Below, piece after piece: positions 46,198 through 53,919 of a stretch of 64,000 bases of DNA. The translations under genes and the position numbers were made by a program. The notes under the pieces were generated by a model that was given only the letters and a program-made list of their open reading frames with translations, did no database searches and was not told the DNA's origin. The stretch comes from Mycobacterium sp. ACS1612 (GTDB lineage: Bacteria; Actinomycetota; Actinomycetes; Mycobacteriales; Mycobacteriaceae). The stretch lies in contig NZ_LZHZ01000074.1 of the NCBI RefSeq assembly GCF_001667505.1, positions 1 to 64,000 of the forward strand, written 5' to 3'. Numbering within the stretch: position 1 is the first letter of the stretch; every line of letters starts with the position of its first letter.

Positions 46198-46227
46198 GGA
46201 CGAACGTCCTGTCTGAGCATAATGCTC
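46198..46227. promoter_or_regulatory. Two palindromes in the Lrp/E1 divergent region
   Basis: The first has arms GGACG and CGTCC around AA (46198-46209). The second has arms GAGCAT and ATGCTC around a single A (46215-46227). The second has the AG-rich half-sites and AT centre seen in Lrp/AsnC sites. Both lie 20-50 bases upstream of the Lrp start and 50-80 bases upstream of the E1 start. The assignment to this regulator is inference. Confidence 0.5.
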
Positions 46228-46278
46228 TAGCCAGGACGCTTCGATTGCGCATTCTAGCGATTGCTGCTGCACTGAAGT

Positions 46279-48564
46279 GTGCAAACTGCAACATCGCTTC
46301 TGACCGAGATCGAACGCCGCGTGCTGTGGCTGTCCACCGCGATGATCCACCACGCCAACCGGGTGCGCCCCAATCCGTCGGGCCTCAAGGTCGGCGGACA
46401 CCAGGCGTCGAGCGCATCGATGGTGACGATCATGACCGCGCTGTGGTTCAACCACCTTCAGGCAGACGACCGGGTGTCGGTCAAGCCGCACGCATCGCCG
46501 GTGCTGCACGCGATCAACTACCTGCTCGGCGAACTGGACGAGGCGTACCTGCCTCGACTGCGCGAATTCGGCGGCCTGCAAAGCTATCCCAGCCGCAGCA
46601 AGGACCCCGACCCCGTCGACTACTCGACGGGATCCGTCGGCATCGGCGCCACCGCCCCGATCTGGGGCGCGCTGGCGCGTCGCTACGTCGAATCCACCCT
46701 CGGCGGTGCGGGCACCGGGAGGCAGTACTCGTTGTTGGGCGATGCCGAACTCGACGAAGGAGCGGTGTGGGAGGCGATCCTCGATCCGGCGGTCGCCGAA
46801 CTCGGCGAGATCGTCTGGATCGTCGACCTCAATCGGCAGTCGCTCGACCGGGTGGTGCCGATCCTGGCCGCGGATCGTCTTCAGCGGATGTTCGGCGCGG
46901 CGGGCTGGCAGGTGCTGACCATCAAGTACGGCGGACTGCTGGAGGAGTTGTTCGCCCGACCCGGCGGCGACGCGCTGCGGGCAAGGATCGACGCCATGCC
47001 GAACCCCGAATATCAGCGCCTGCTGCGCTGCGATGCGGCCCAGCTTCGCGAGCGGCTGCCCGACGGCAGCGCGGAAATAGCAGGTCTGCTAAAGGAAGTC
47101 GACGACGGCAAGCTGCTGGAGGCCATTCGCAACCTCGGCGGGCACGATCTGAACGCCGTCGACGACGCGTTGCGGGCCATCGACGACTCCAGGCCGACGG
47201 TCATCTTCGCCTACACCGTCAAGGGCAAGGGGTTACCGATCGAAGGCCACCCGCAGAACCACTCCTCGGTGCTGTCCGACGAGCAATTCCGAACGCTGGC
47301 CGCGGATTTGGGCGCCGATGTGGACGCGCCGTGGACCCGCTTCCCGTCGGACAGCCCGCAGGCCGACCTGTGTGCGGCGACCGCGCGCCGACTACGTCGC
47401 CCCGACGTAGCGCTCACCGCGCCGCCCGCGATCCCCACCGACATCGGCCGCACACCGTCGGGCACCGCGACCACCCAGGCCGCGCTGGGCCGCGTGCTGC
47501 TCGACCTCACCCGCGAGGCGCCGGATGCCGCCCGTCGGATCGTGACCGTCAGCCCCGACGTGAGTTCCACGACGAATTTGGGCGGCTGGCTGAACAAGGT
47601 CGGCGTGTGGTCACCCGCCGAGCGTGTCGACTGGTTCGCCGACGACCGCGAGACCATCCTGCACTGGCGCGAGAAGCCAACCGGACAGCACATCGAGCTC
47701 GGCATCGCCGAGACGAATCTCGTTGGCGCCCTTGGCGAACTGGGTGCGACATGGAGCCGGTGGGGCCAGCCGCTGCTGCCCATCGGGGTGCTGTACGACC
47801 CGTTCGTCGCGCGCGCGCTGGAGCCGTGGTCGTTCGGTATCTACGCGGGCGGCCAGTCGATCCTGGTCGGCACCCCGTCCGGTGTGAGCCTGGCTTCCGA
47901 GGGCGGGGCGCATCAGTCGGTCACCACGCCGTCGATCGGACTGGAGCAGCCGGGATGCCTCAGCTACGAGCCGGCCTTCGCGCTCGACGTCGAATGGATT
48001 CTGTTGGACTGTCTGGCCAAGCTCGGCAAGGCCGACGGCACGTCGTCGTATCTGCGGCTGTCCACCCGCCCGGTCGACCAGACGCTCGCCGATGTGCCGG
48101 TGGATCCCGCGGCGCGGGAGCGGCGCCGCCGCCAGGCCATCGCGGGCGCCTATCCGCTTCGCCGTGTCGACGCACCTGCGGTGACGATCGCCGCGATGGG
48201 GGCACTGGTCACCGAAGCGCTCGCCGCTGCCGACCGCCTCACCGCAGACGGCGTGGCCGCCGACGTCGTCTGCGTCACCAGCCCCGGGCTGCTCTTCGAG
48301 GCGCTGCAGGCGAGGCGCGGCCGGGGGGACGCGCCAACCTGGATCCTCGAGCAGGCGTTCCCGGCACGACGGGCGACGCCGCTGGTCACGGTTCTCGACG
48401 GACACCCGCACACGCTGGAGTTCCTCACCTCGATCAACGGTGTCCGCGGGACCGCGCTGGGGGTCAGCAGGTTCGGCCAATCCGGCGGTTTGGACGACGT
48501 CTATCGGCTCCACGGCATCGACGTCGAGGCCATCGTGCGCGCGGCGCTGGACGTGCTTGACTGA
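46279..48564 (+). CDS. AceE-type thiamine-dependent 2-oxoacid dehydrogenase E1 (transketolase-like)
   Basis: Homodimeric E1-like ThDP enzyme of 761 residues, shorter than housekeeping mycobacterial AceE (~930). The N-terminal half has GLKVGGHQASSAS, STGSVGIGATAPIW and the ThDP/Mg motif GDAELDEG (154-161) with Asn185. The Pyr domain has HIELGIAETN with the glutamate that activates ThDP. A transketolase C-terminal domain follows. The substrate is unknown. The divergent Lrp regulator recalls Pseudomonas mdeR-mdeB, where the E1 oxidises 2-oxobutyrate from methionine breakdown, so an amino-acid-derived 2-oxoacid is a fair guess. Confidence 0.82.
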   Translation: MQTATSLLTEIERRVLWLSTAMIHHANRVRPNPSGLKVGGHQASSASMVTIMTALWFNHLQADDRVSVKPHASPVLHAINYLLGELDEAYLPRLREFGGLQSYPSRSKDPDPVDYSTGSVGIGATAPIWGALARRYVESTLGGAGTGRQYSLLGDAELDEGAVWEAILDPAVAELGEIVWIVDLNRQSLDRVVPILAADRLQRMFGAAGWQVLTIKYGGLLEELFARPGGDALRARIDAMPNPEYQRLLRCDAAQLRERLPDGSAEIAGLLKEVDDGKLLEAIRNLGGHDLNAVDDALRAIDDSRPTVIFAYTVKGKGLPIEGHPQNHSSVLSDEQFRTLAADLGADVDAPWTRFPSDSPQADLCAATARRLRRPDVALTAPPAIPTDIGRTPSGTATTQAALGRVLLDLTREAPDAARRIVTVSPDVSSTTNLGGWLNKVGVWSPAERVDWFADDRETILHWREKPTGQHIELGIAETNLVGALGELGATWSRWGQPLLPIGVLYDPFVARALEPWSFGIYAGGQSILVGTPSGVSLASEGGAHQSVTTPSIGLEQPGCLSYEPAFALDVEWILLDCLAKLGKADGTSSYLRLSTRPVDQTLADVPVDPAARERRRRQAIAGAYPLRRVDAPAVTIAAMGALVTEALAAADRLTADGVAADVVCVTSPGLLFEALQARRGRGDAPTWILEQAFPARRATPLVTVLDGHPHTLEFLTSINGVRGTALGVSRFGQSGGLDDVYRLHGIDVEAIVRAALDVLD

Positions 48565-48568
48565 CTGC

Positions 48569-49819
48569 GTGCGCATCGAGCGGCTCGGCGATTTGGGCAG
48601 CGCCCCCGAGGTATTGCGCGCCGTCGCCGCGGGCGCGCGGCGATGCGGACTGCCTGCACCTGCCGCGCTGATCGGCGACTGGTTCGGCTCCGCTGCCGTC
48701 ATCGCGCCATCGCTCGGCGCCGTTGCCGTCGACCATGTGTTCGCGGTGCCGACGGGCGCCTCCGACGGCCCGGTCGGCGGCGGCTGGTTCGGCTATCTGT
48801 CGTATCCGGACCCGGGTGTCGACGGCCTCGGCCCACGCATCCCCGAAGCGGCCGGCGGCTGGTCCGACTGCGTGCTGCGACAGGACCGCGACGGGCGGTG
48901 GTGGTACGAAAGTCTGTCCGGCGCTGGGCTTCCGGAGTGGGTGGCCGATGCGCTTCGGATGCGTACACCCGTCGGCGAATGCCACATCGCATGGCAGGCA
49001 GCGGACCGCGATGCACACCGCCGCGGTGTGCTCGAATGCCTGGAAGCCATTGCGGCGGGCGAAATCTACCAGGCGTGCGTGTGCACGCAGTTCCTCGGCC
49101 GTATCGACGGTGCGCCGATCGACTTCTTCGTCGAGGCGGCAGCGCGCACCACTCCGGCGCGGGCGGCGTATGTGGCGGGCGAGTGGGGGGCGGTGGCGTC
49201 GTTGTCACCGGAACTGTTCCTGCGGCGCTGCGGCGAGTCGGTGACGTCGAGTCCGATCAAGGGCACGCTGCCGCGGTCGGCGGATCCCGCGGCGCTCCGG
49301 GCGTCGATCAAGGATGTCGCGGAGAACATCATGATCGTCGACCTGGTGCGCAACGATTTGGGCCGCGTCGCGATGACGGGGTCGGTGACGGTGCCGGAGT
49401 TGTTGGCGGTCGAACCGGCGCCTGGCGTATGGCATCTGGTGTCGACGGTGAGAGCGCGTGTCGGGATCGGCGTGCCGATGGGTGCAGTGCTCGACGCGGC
49501 GTTCCCGCCTGCGTCGGTGACAGGCACACCGAAACTGCGCGCCCGTCAGCTGCTGCGCGCCTGGGAACCGCACCGCCGCGGAATTTATTGCGGCACACTC
49601 GGATTGGCGTCACCTGTGGCGGGTTGCGAACTCAACGTCGCGATCCGCACGGTCGAGTTCGACGCCCGCGGCAACGCGGTGCTCGGCGTCGGCGGCGGCA
49701 TCACCGCGGACTCCGACCCTGACCGCGAATGGGACGAGTGTCTGCACAAGGCGGCACCGTTCATCGATATTGCCGGCATCGCGCAACGAGTATCTGGGCC
49801 AGCCGTTCCGGTTCGCTGA
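48569..49819 (+). CDS. pabB: Aminodeoxychorismate synthase component I (PabB/TrpE family)
   Basis: Chorismate-utilising enzyme for p-aminobenzoate and folate. From GTG 48569, four bases after the E1 stop, it has 416 residues. Conserved blocks: EIYQACVCTQF, SLSPELFLRR, SPIKGTLPRSADP (catalytic Lys region), NIMIVDLVRNDLGRV, SVTGTPKLRA and GVGGGITADSDP. M. tuberculosis PabB sits at the same place. The N-terminal third is less conserved and the start is uncertain. Its last 59 bases overlap the convergent hydrolase gene. Confidence 0.9.
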   Translation: MRIERLGDLGSAPEVLRAVAAGARRCGLPAPAALIGDWFGSAAVIAPSLGAVAVDHVFAVPTGASDGPVGGGWFGYLSYPDPGVDGLGPRIPEAAGGWSDCVLRQDRDGRWWYESLSGAGLPEWVADALRMRTPVGECHIAWQAADRDAHRRGVLECLEAIAAGEIYQACVCTQFLGRIDGAPIDFFVEAAARTTPARAAYVAGEWGAVASLSPELFLRRCGESVTSSPIKGTLPRSADPAALRASIKDVAENIMIVDLVRNDLGRVAMTGSVTVPELLAVEPAPGVWHLVSTVRARVGIGVPMGAVLDAAFPPASVTGTPKLRARQLLRAWEPHRRGIYCGTLGLASPVAGCELNVAIRTVEFDARGNAVLGVGGGITADSDPDREWDECLHKAAPFIDIAGIAQRVSGPAVPVR

Positions 49820-50513
49820 CCATCAGGCAGTGACAGGTGTCCATCTCGATCAGAGTCTGCACCCCGCCGAGGGCCTCCATGCTCGCCCGTTGTTGTTTCG
49901 GCGACAGGGCCTTATCGCGCAACGTCAGGATCCACGTCCGCGGCACATCGGTGGGCATGTCCCGCCGGGACACATTCTCCGCGAGCATTCGTGCCGATTC
50001 CGCGTGGAGTCTGCCGTCCATGAATTTCCGCCTGGCACGAGACACTCCATTGAGATAGGTGAATCGCACCCCCCACGAAGGTGTTTCGCTCAGGCCGCCC
50101 CGCCGAGCGTTTCGCCGGGCAAGCGGTGCCAACGGACCTGTCAGCGTGTCAACGAGTGACCTGCTCTCGGGTGGCACGAATGCGGTCGCAAAGATCATCT
50201 CGCGCACCGTCGCGGCGCCGAGTGTGGCGGCCACGCCGGGGATGGTCAACCCGGCCAGCGAATGCCCGACTAGCACGATCCCGTCCAGGCCCGCGTCCTC
50301 GATGTCAGCGACCACAGAATCCACGAAGTCGGCGATTGTGATGGTCATCAGATCTGCCGGCTTGCCGCGCCGACCAGGCAAGTCGACCGCCAGCACTCTC
50401 AGTTCCGGTGCCTGCCGCTGAATTTCGTCGATCGTGAGATCCCAGGAATCTGCGGCGAGCCCACCGCCATGAACCAGCACCAGTGCGGGTGGCGCCATGG
50501 CGGACCCCCTCAT
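49761..50513 (-). CDS. Alpha/beta hydrolase
   Basis: Serine hydrolase fold of 250 residues with oxyanion motif LVHGGGLAADSW, nucleophile elbow GHSLAG (Ser85) and a late His in MDTCHCLMVSEP. The start ATG 50513 shares an ATGA with the rsmI stop, so the two genes are coupled. The substrate is unknown; it resembles the esterase/MenH-like group. The C-terminal end is antisense to the last 59 bases of pabB, an unusually deep convergent overlap. Confidence 0.88.
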   Translation of the reverse strand: MRGSAMAPPALVLVHGGGLAADSWDLTIDEIQRQAPELRVLAVDLPGRRGKPADLMTITIADFVDSVVADIEDAGLDGIVLVGHSLAGLTIPGVAATLGAATVREMIFATAFVPPESRSLVDTLTGPLAPLARRNARRGGLSETPSWGVRFTYLNGVSRARRKFMDGRLHAESARMLAENVSRRDMPTDVPRTWILTLRDKALSPKQQRASMEALGGVQTLIEMDTCHCLMVSEPERLAQILVARCRQYR

Positions 50514-51346
50514 TGCCGTGAGCGCAGAACCGCATCGTAGAGCTCACGCCGTGACGGTGAACCCGGATTGGCCTCGACGACCCGCGCGCATGCGTCCTTC
50601 ACTCGTGCACCAGCTTTGACGAGCGCGTCCACTTCGGCCACCAGCGTCGCAACGTCGGCCGTCGGCGTCGCCCCGGCGAGCACGACGGTGATCTCGCCGA
50701 GCACGCCGTTGTTCGCCCATTCGGCGAGTTCGCCGAGCGTGCCGCGGCGGATCTCCTCGTGCGTCTTGGTCAGCTCGCGGCACACCACCGCGCGGCGCCC
50801 AGGCCCCAGCACCTCGACGGCGGCCGCGAGCGTGTCCGCGAGCCGCCGCGGGGACTCGAAGAACACACAGGTGCGCGGTTCGGCGGCCAACGCCTTGAAC
50901 CACGACAGCCGCGCCGACTGCTTGCGCGGCGCGAACCCCTCGAAGCAGAACCGCTCCGACGGCAGTCCGGACACCGCAAGCGCCGTCGTCACCGCCGAGG
51001 GGCCAGGCAGGCAGCTGACCGGCAGGTCAGCCTCGATGCACGCCGTCACCAGCCGGTAGCCGGGGTCGCTGATCAGCGGCATGCCGGCGTCGCTGACCAG
51101 CAGCACCGTCGCGCCTGCGCGCATGTCGGTCACCAGCGCGGGGACCCGGGTGGCCTCGTTGGCGTCGTAGAGGCTGAGCACCTTGCCGGTCGGCTTGACC
51201 TCGAGCGCCTGGGCCAGCGCGCGGATCCGGCGGGTGTCCTCGGCAGCGATCACATTGGCGCTCGCCAGCGCCTTGACCAGCCGCGCGGAGGCATCCGACG
51301 GCTGGCCCAGCGGCGTGGCGGCGATAAGCAGTCGGCCGGCACTCAT
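50510..51346 (-). CDS. rsmI: 16S rRNA (cytidine-1402 2'-O)-methyltransferase
   Basis: SAM-dependent tetrapyrrole-methylase-fold enzyme that modifies C1402 in the ribosomal decoding centre. It has 278 residues from ATG 51346; a much longer open frame upstream is antisense to pmt. Motifs: LIAATPLGQPSDAS at the start, AAEDTRR, LLVSDAGMPLISDPGYRL, CLPGPSAVTTALAVSGL and FFESPRRL. It is divergent from pmt with 24 bases between, the conserved mycobacterial arrangement. Confidence 0.96.
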   Translation of the reverse strand: MSAGRLLIAATPLGQPSDASARLVKALASANVIAAEDTRRIRALAQALEVKPTGKVLSLYDANEATRVPALVTDMRAGATVLLVSDAGMPLISDPGYRLVTACIEADLPVSCLPGPSAVTTALAVSGLPSERFCFEGFAPRKQSARLSWFKALAAEPRTCVFFESPRRLADTLAAAVEVLGPGRRAVVCRELTKTHEEIRRGTLGELAEWANNGVLGEITVVLAGATPTADVATLVAEVDALVKAGARVKDACARVVEANPGSPSRRELYDAVLRSRQ

Positions 51347-51370
51347 TCCCCACAGCCTACGATCGCACTC

Positions 51371-52909
51371 GTGACAGCTACCGCCACAGAAGCGCGCGCG
51401 GTCCCCGTCATCAGTCCCGCGCCCCTGGTACCGGTTGCTGACTTCGGGCCGGTCGACCGGCTGCAGGGCTGGGCGATGACGGCCGTGATGACCGCGTTGG
51501 CGGCGATCACCCGTTTCCTGAATCTCGGCTCGCCGACCGATGCGGGCACGCCGATCTTCGACGAGAAGCACTACGCGCCGCAGGCCTGGCAGGTGCTGCA
51601 CAACCACGGCGTCGAGGACAACCCCGGCTACGGCCTGGTGGTGCACCCGCCGGTGGGCAAGCAACTGATCGCGATCGGCGAGGCGATGTTCGGCTACAAC
51701 GGGCTGGGCTGGCGGTTCTCCGGCGCGGTCTGCGGCGTGATCGTCGTGCTGCTGGTCGTGCGGATCGGGCGGCGGATCAGCCGCTCGACGTTGGTGGGCG
51801 GGATGGCAGGCCTGTTGCTGATCTGCGACGGCGTCAGCTTTGTCGCGTCGCGCACCGCGCTGCTGGACGGCTTTTTGGTGGTGTTCGTGGTGGCGGCGTT
51901 CGGCTGCTTGATCGTCGACCGCGACCAGGTGCGCGAGCGGATGCACGTCGCGCTGTTGGAAGGCCGCATCGGCGAAACGCCGTGGGGCCCGCGGCTCGGC
52001 GTGCGGTGGTGGCGGTTCGGCGCGGGTGTGCTGCTCGGATTGGCTTGTGCGACAAAGTGGTCGGGGTTGTACTTCATCGTCTTCTACGGTCTGATGACGC
52101 TGGCGTTCGACATCAATGCGCGCAGGCAGTACCGGGTGCCCCGACCGTGGGTCGGCGCGTTTCGCCGCGACCTGGGCCCGTCGTTGTATGCGTTGGTGCT
52201 GATCCCGTTCGGGGTGTACCTGGCGTCGTATGCGCCGTGGTTCGCGTCGGAGACCGCGGTGAACCGGCATGAAGTCGGCAATTCGATCGGGCCGGACAGC
52301 GTGCTGCCGCTGCCCGATGCGGTGCGCTCGCTGTGGCATTACACACATGCGGCGTACAAGTTCCACGCCGGGCTGACCAACGCCGACGGCAACCACCATC
52401 CGTGGGAGTCGAAGCCGTGGACGTGGCCGATGTCGTTGCGGCCGGTGTTGTACGCGATCGACAACCAGAACGTGCCGGGCTGCGGCGCGCAGTCGTGTGT
52501 CAAAGCCGTGATGCTGGTCGGCACGCCCGCGATGTGGTTCATCGCGGTGCCGGTGTTGGCGTGGGCGGTGTGGCGGGCGTTCGTCAAGCGCGACTGGCGC
52601 TACGCGGTGCTGTTGGTGGGCTACAACGCCGGATTCCTGCCGTGGTTCGCCGACATCGACCGGCAGATGTACTTCTTCTATGCGGCGACGATGGCGCCGT
52701 TTTTGACGCTGATCATCGCGATGATCCTCGGCGACATCCTGCACAAGCCGAATCAGAACCCGGAGCGACGAACGCTCGGGCTGATCGCCGTGTGCTGTTA
52801 TCTCGCACTTGTGGTCACGAACTTCGCGTGGATGTATCCGATCCTCACGGGCCTGCCGATCTCGCAGGCGACGTGGAATATGCAGATCTGGCTACCCAGC
52901 TGGCGCTGA
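51371..52909 (+). CDS. pmt: Protein O-mannosyltransferase
   Basis: GT39-family membrane enzyme that transfers mannose from polyprenyl-phospho-mannose to Sec-exported proteins. It has 512 residues from GTG 51371. The acidic catalytic pair is in FDEKHYAPQ in the first extracytoplasmic loop, followed by VHPPVGKQLIAIGE and about ten membrane segments. The C-terminal SQATWNMQIWLPSW is typical of actinobacterial Pmt. It sits next to rsmI as in M. tuberculosis. The stop is followed 13 bases later by one arm of a long inverted repeat. Confidence 0.96.
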   Translation: MTATATEARAVPVISPAPLVPVADFGPVDRLQGWAMTAVMTALAAITRFLNLGSPTDAGTPIFDEKHYAPQAWQVLHNHGVEDNPGYGLVVHPPVGKQLIAIGEAMFGYNGLGWRFSGAVCGVIVVLLVVRIGRRISRSTLVGGMAGLLLICDGVSFVASRTALLDGFLVVFVVAAFGCLIVDRDQVRERMHVALLEGRIGETPWGPRLGVRWWRFGAGVLLGLACATKWSGLYFIVFYGLMTLAFDINARRQYRVPRPWVGAFRRDLGPSLYALVLIPFGVYLASYAPWFASETAVNRHEVGNSIGPDSVLPLPDAVRSLWHYTHAAYKFHAGLTNADGNHHPWESKPWTWPMSLRPVLYAIDNQNVPGCGAQSCVKAVMLVGTPAMWFIAVPVLAWAVWRAFVKRDWRYAVLLVGYNAGFLPWFADIDRQMYFFYAATMAPFLTLIIAMILGDILHKPNQNPERRTLGLIAVCCYLALVVTNFAWMYPILTGLPISQATWNMQIWLPSWR

Positions 52910-52922
52910 CTTGTTGGGTTGC

Positions 52923-52985
52923 TGCGCCGAAATAGAATTCCGGGTCGCGAAATTCGGTTGTTAACAACCCTGGCGTCTGTTTCGC
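52923..52985. repeat. Left arm of inverted repeat bounding the DUF559 gene
   Basis: This 63-base arm matches the reverse complement of 53848-53910 with identical spacing. A 26-base outer block with core CGAAATAGAATTC has two mismatches, then 19 mostly different bases, then CCCTGGC-N-TCTGTTTCGC with one mismatch region. Its divergent centre contains the perfect palindrome GGTTGTTAACAACC (52956-52969). The right arm includes the 3' end of the DUF559 gene, so this left arm may be the tail of a lost, inverted gene copy or a cassette boundary. Confidence 0.8.
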
Positions 52986-53018
52986 CGAACTGTCGGACGA
53001 CCTATGCACCATCACGCC

Positions 53019-53879
53019 ATGGACGACGTCTTCATCGGCAGCGAAGCGATCGCGAGCGGTGCCATCACCCGTGGCCAGCTGCGGTCGAGGTATCGCCCCA
53101 TCTACCCGGATGTGTATCAGCGGAAGTCCGTCGCCTCCTCACTGCGGGTCAACACGAAAGGTGCGTGGCTCTGGTCCAAAAGCAGAGGCGTCATCACTGG
53201 CAGAGCGGCGGCGGCACTGCACGGCGCGCTGTGGGTTGACAAGATGGCACCAGTCGAAATGCTGTGGCAGAACTGCAATCCGCCGCCGGGTATCGTATGT
53301 CGCGACGAGCGGTTCAGTCGCGACGAGGTCGTCGAGATGAACGGTATGGCCGTCGCGGCATTACATCGGACAGCGTTCGATCTGGGAAGGCATCTGCCCC
53401 GCCTCAAGGCCGTCCAACACCTCGATGCACTTGCCCGTGCAACGGGGCTGCAACCCGAACACGTGTTGCCACTGGCCGACCGATACAAGGGCGCTCGCGG
53501 TGTGCGGCTGCTGAAGGAAGCACTCGATTTAATGGACGCCGGTGCCGAGTCGCCGCAGGAGACGAGGACGCGACTCGTCCTGATCGACGGCGGCTTTCCG
53601 CGCCCGATCACGCAGATTCCAGTGCCGAATGACAGCGGAGGAACGTTCTACCTCGATATGGGGTGGGACGACATCATGCTCGCGGTCGAATACGACGGCG
53701 ACCACCACCGGTCCGACCCTGACCAATGGGCCAGGGACATCGCGCGATTGGAGGAGTTACAGCGCAGAGGCTGGATCGTCATTCGGGTAATCGCAGGACA
53801 GCGTCCTGCCTACATCCGGTACCGCGTCCGACAAGCGTGGGCGCAACGCGAAACAGAAGCCAGGGCTGTCATCGCGTGA
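53019..53879 (+). CDS. DUF559/AbiEi-like protein with Vsr-type nuclease-fold domain
   Basis: Function unknown, 286 residues from ATG 53019 (an ATG at 53004 adds five residues). The N-terminal part (IGSEAIASGAITRGQL, YPDVYQRKSV) resembles the AbiEi-type winged-helix domain, with HGALWVDKM after it. The C-terminal ~110 residues resemble a PD-(D/E)XK/very-short-patch-repair-like fold: ESPQETRTR, then LDMGWDD, then AVEYDGDHH and the ARDIARLEELQRRGWIVIRV helix-strand end. Many mycobacteria carry scattered copies. It interrupts the conserved pmt-arcA junction and is enclosed by inverted repeats, suggesting a mobile single-gene unit. Confidence 0.75.
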   Translation: MDDVFIGSEAIASGAITRGQLRSRYRPIYPDVYQRKSVASSLRVNTKGAWLWSKSRGVITGRAAAALHGALWVDKMAPVEMLWQNCNPPPGIVCRDERFSRDEVVEMNGMAVAALHRTAFDLGRHLPRLKAVQHLDALARATGLQPEHVLPLADRYKGARGVRLLKEALDLMDAGAESPQETRTRLVLIDGGFPRPITQIPVPNDSGGTFYLDMGWDDIMLAVEYDGDHHRSDPDQWARDIARLEELQRRGWIVIRVIAGQRPAYIRYRVRQAWAQRETEARAVIA

Positions 53880-53910
53880 AAACAGCGACCCAGAATTCTA
53901 TTTCGCCGCA
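53848..53910. repeat. Right arm of inverted repeat bounding the DUF559 gene
   Basis: Reverse-complement counterpart of 52923-52985. It covers the last ~10 codons and stop of the DUF559 gene and 31 bases beyond, including GAATTCTATTTCG. The inner and outer blocks are conserved and the central 19 bases are not. It ends ten bases before the arcA stop. Confidence 0.8.
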
Positions 53911-53919
53911 TCAGGCGCC

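Noticed and set aside
45996..48560. An 854-codon open frame overlapping the E1 gene
   Set aside because: Arg/Gly/Pro-rich translation typical of a shifted frame; the 46279-48564 frame encodes a coherent ThDP enzyme.
51347..52744. N-terminal extension of rsmI antisense to pmt
   Set aside because: RsmI has a normal length and start at ATG 51346; the extension is Arg/His-rich shadow sequence.
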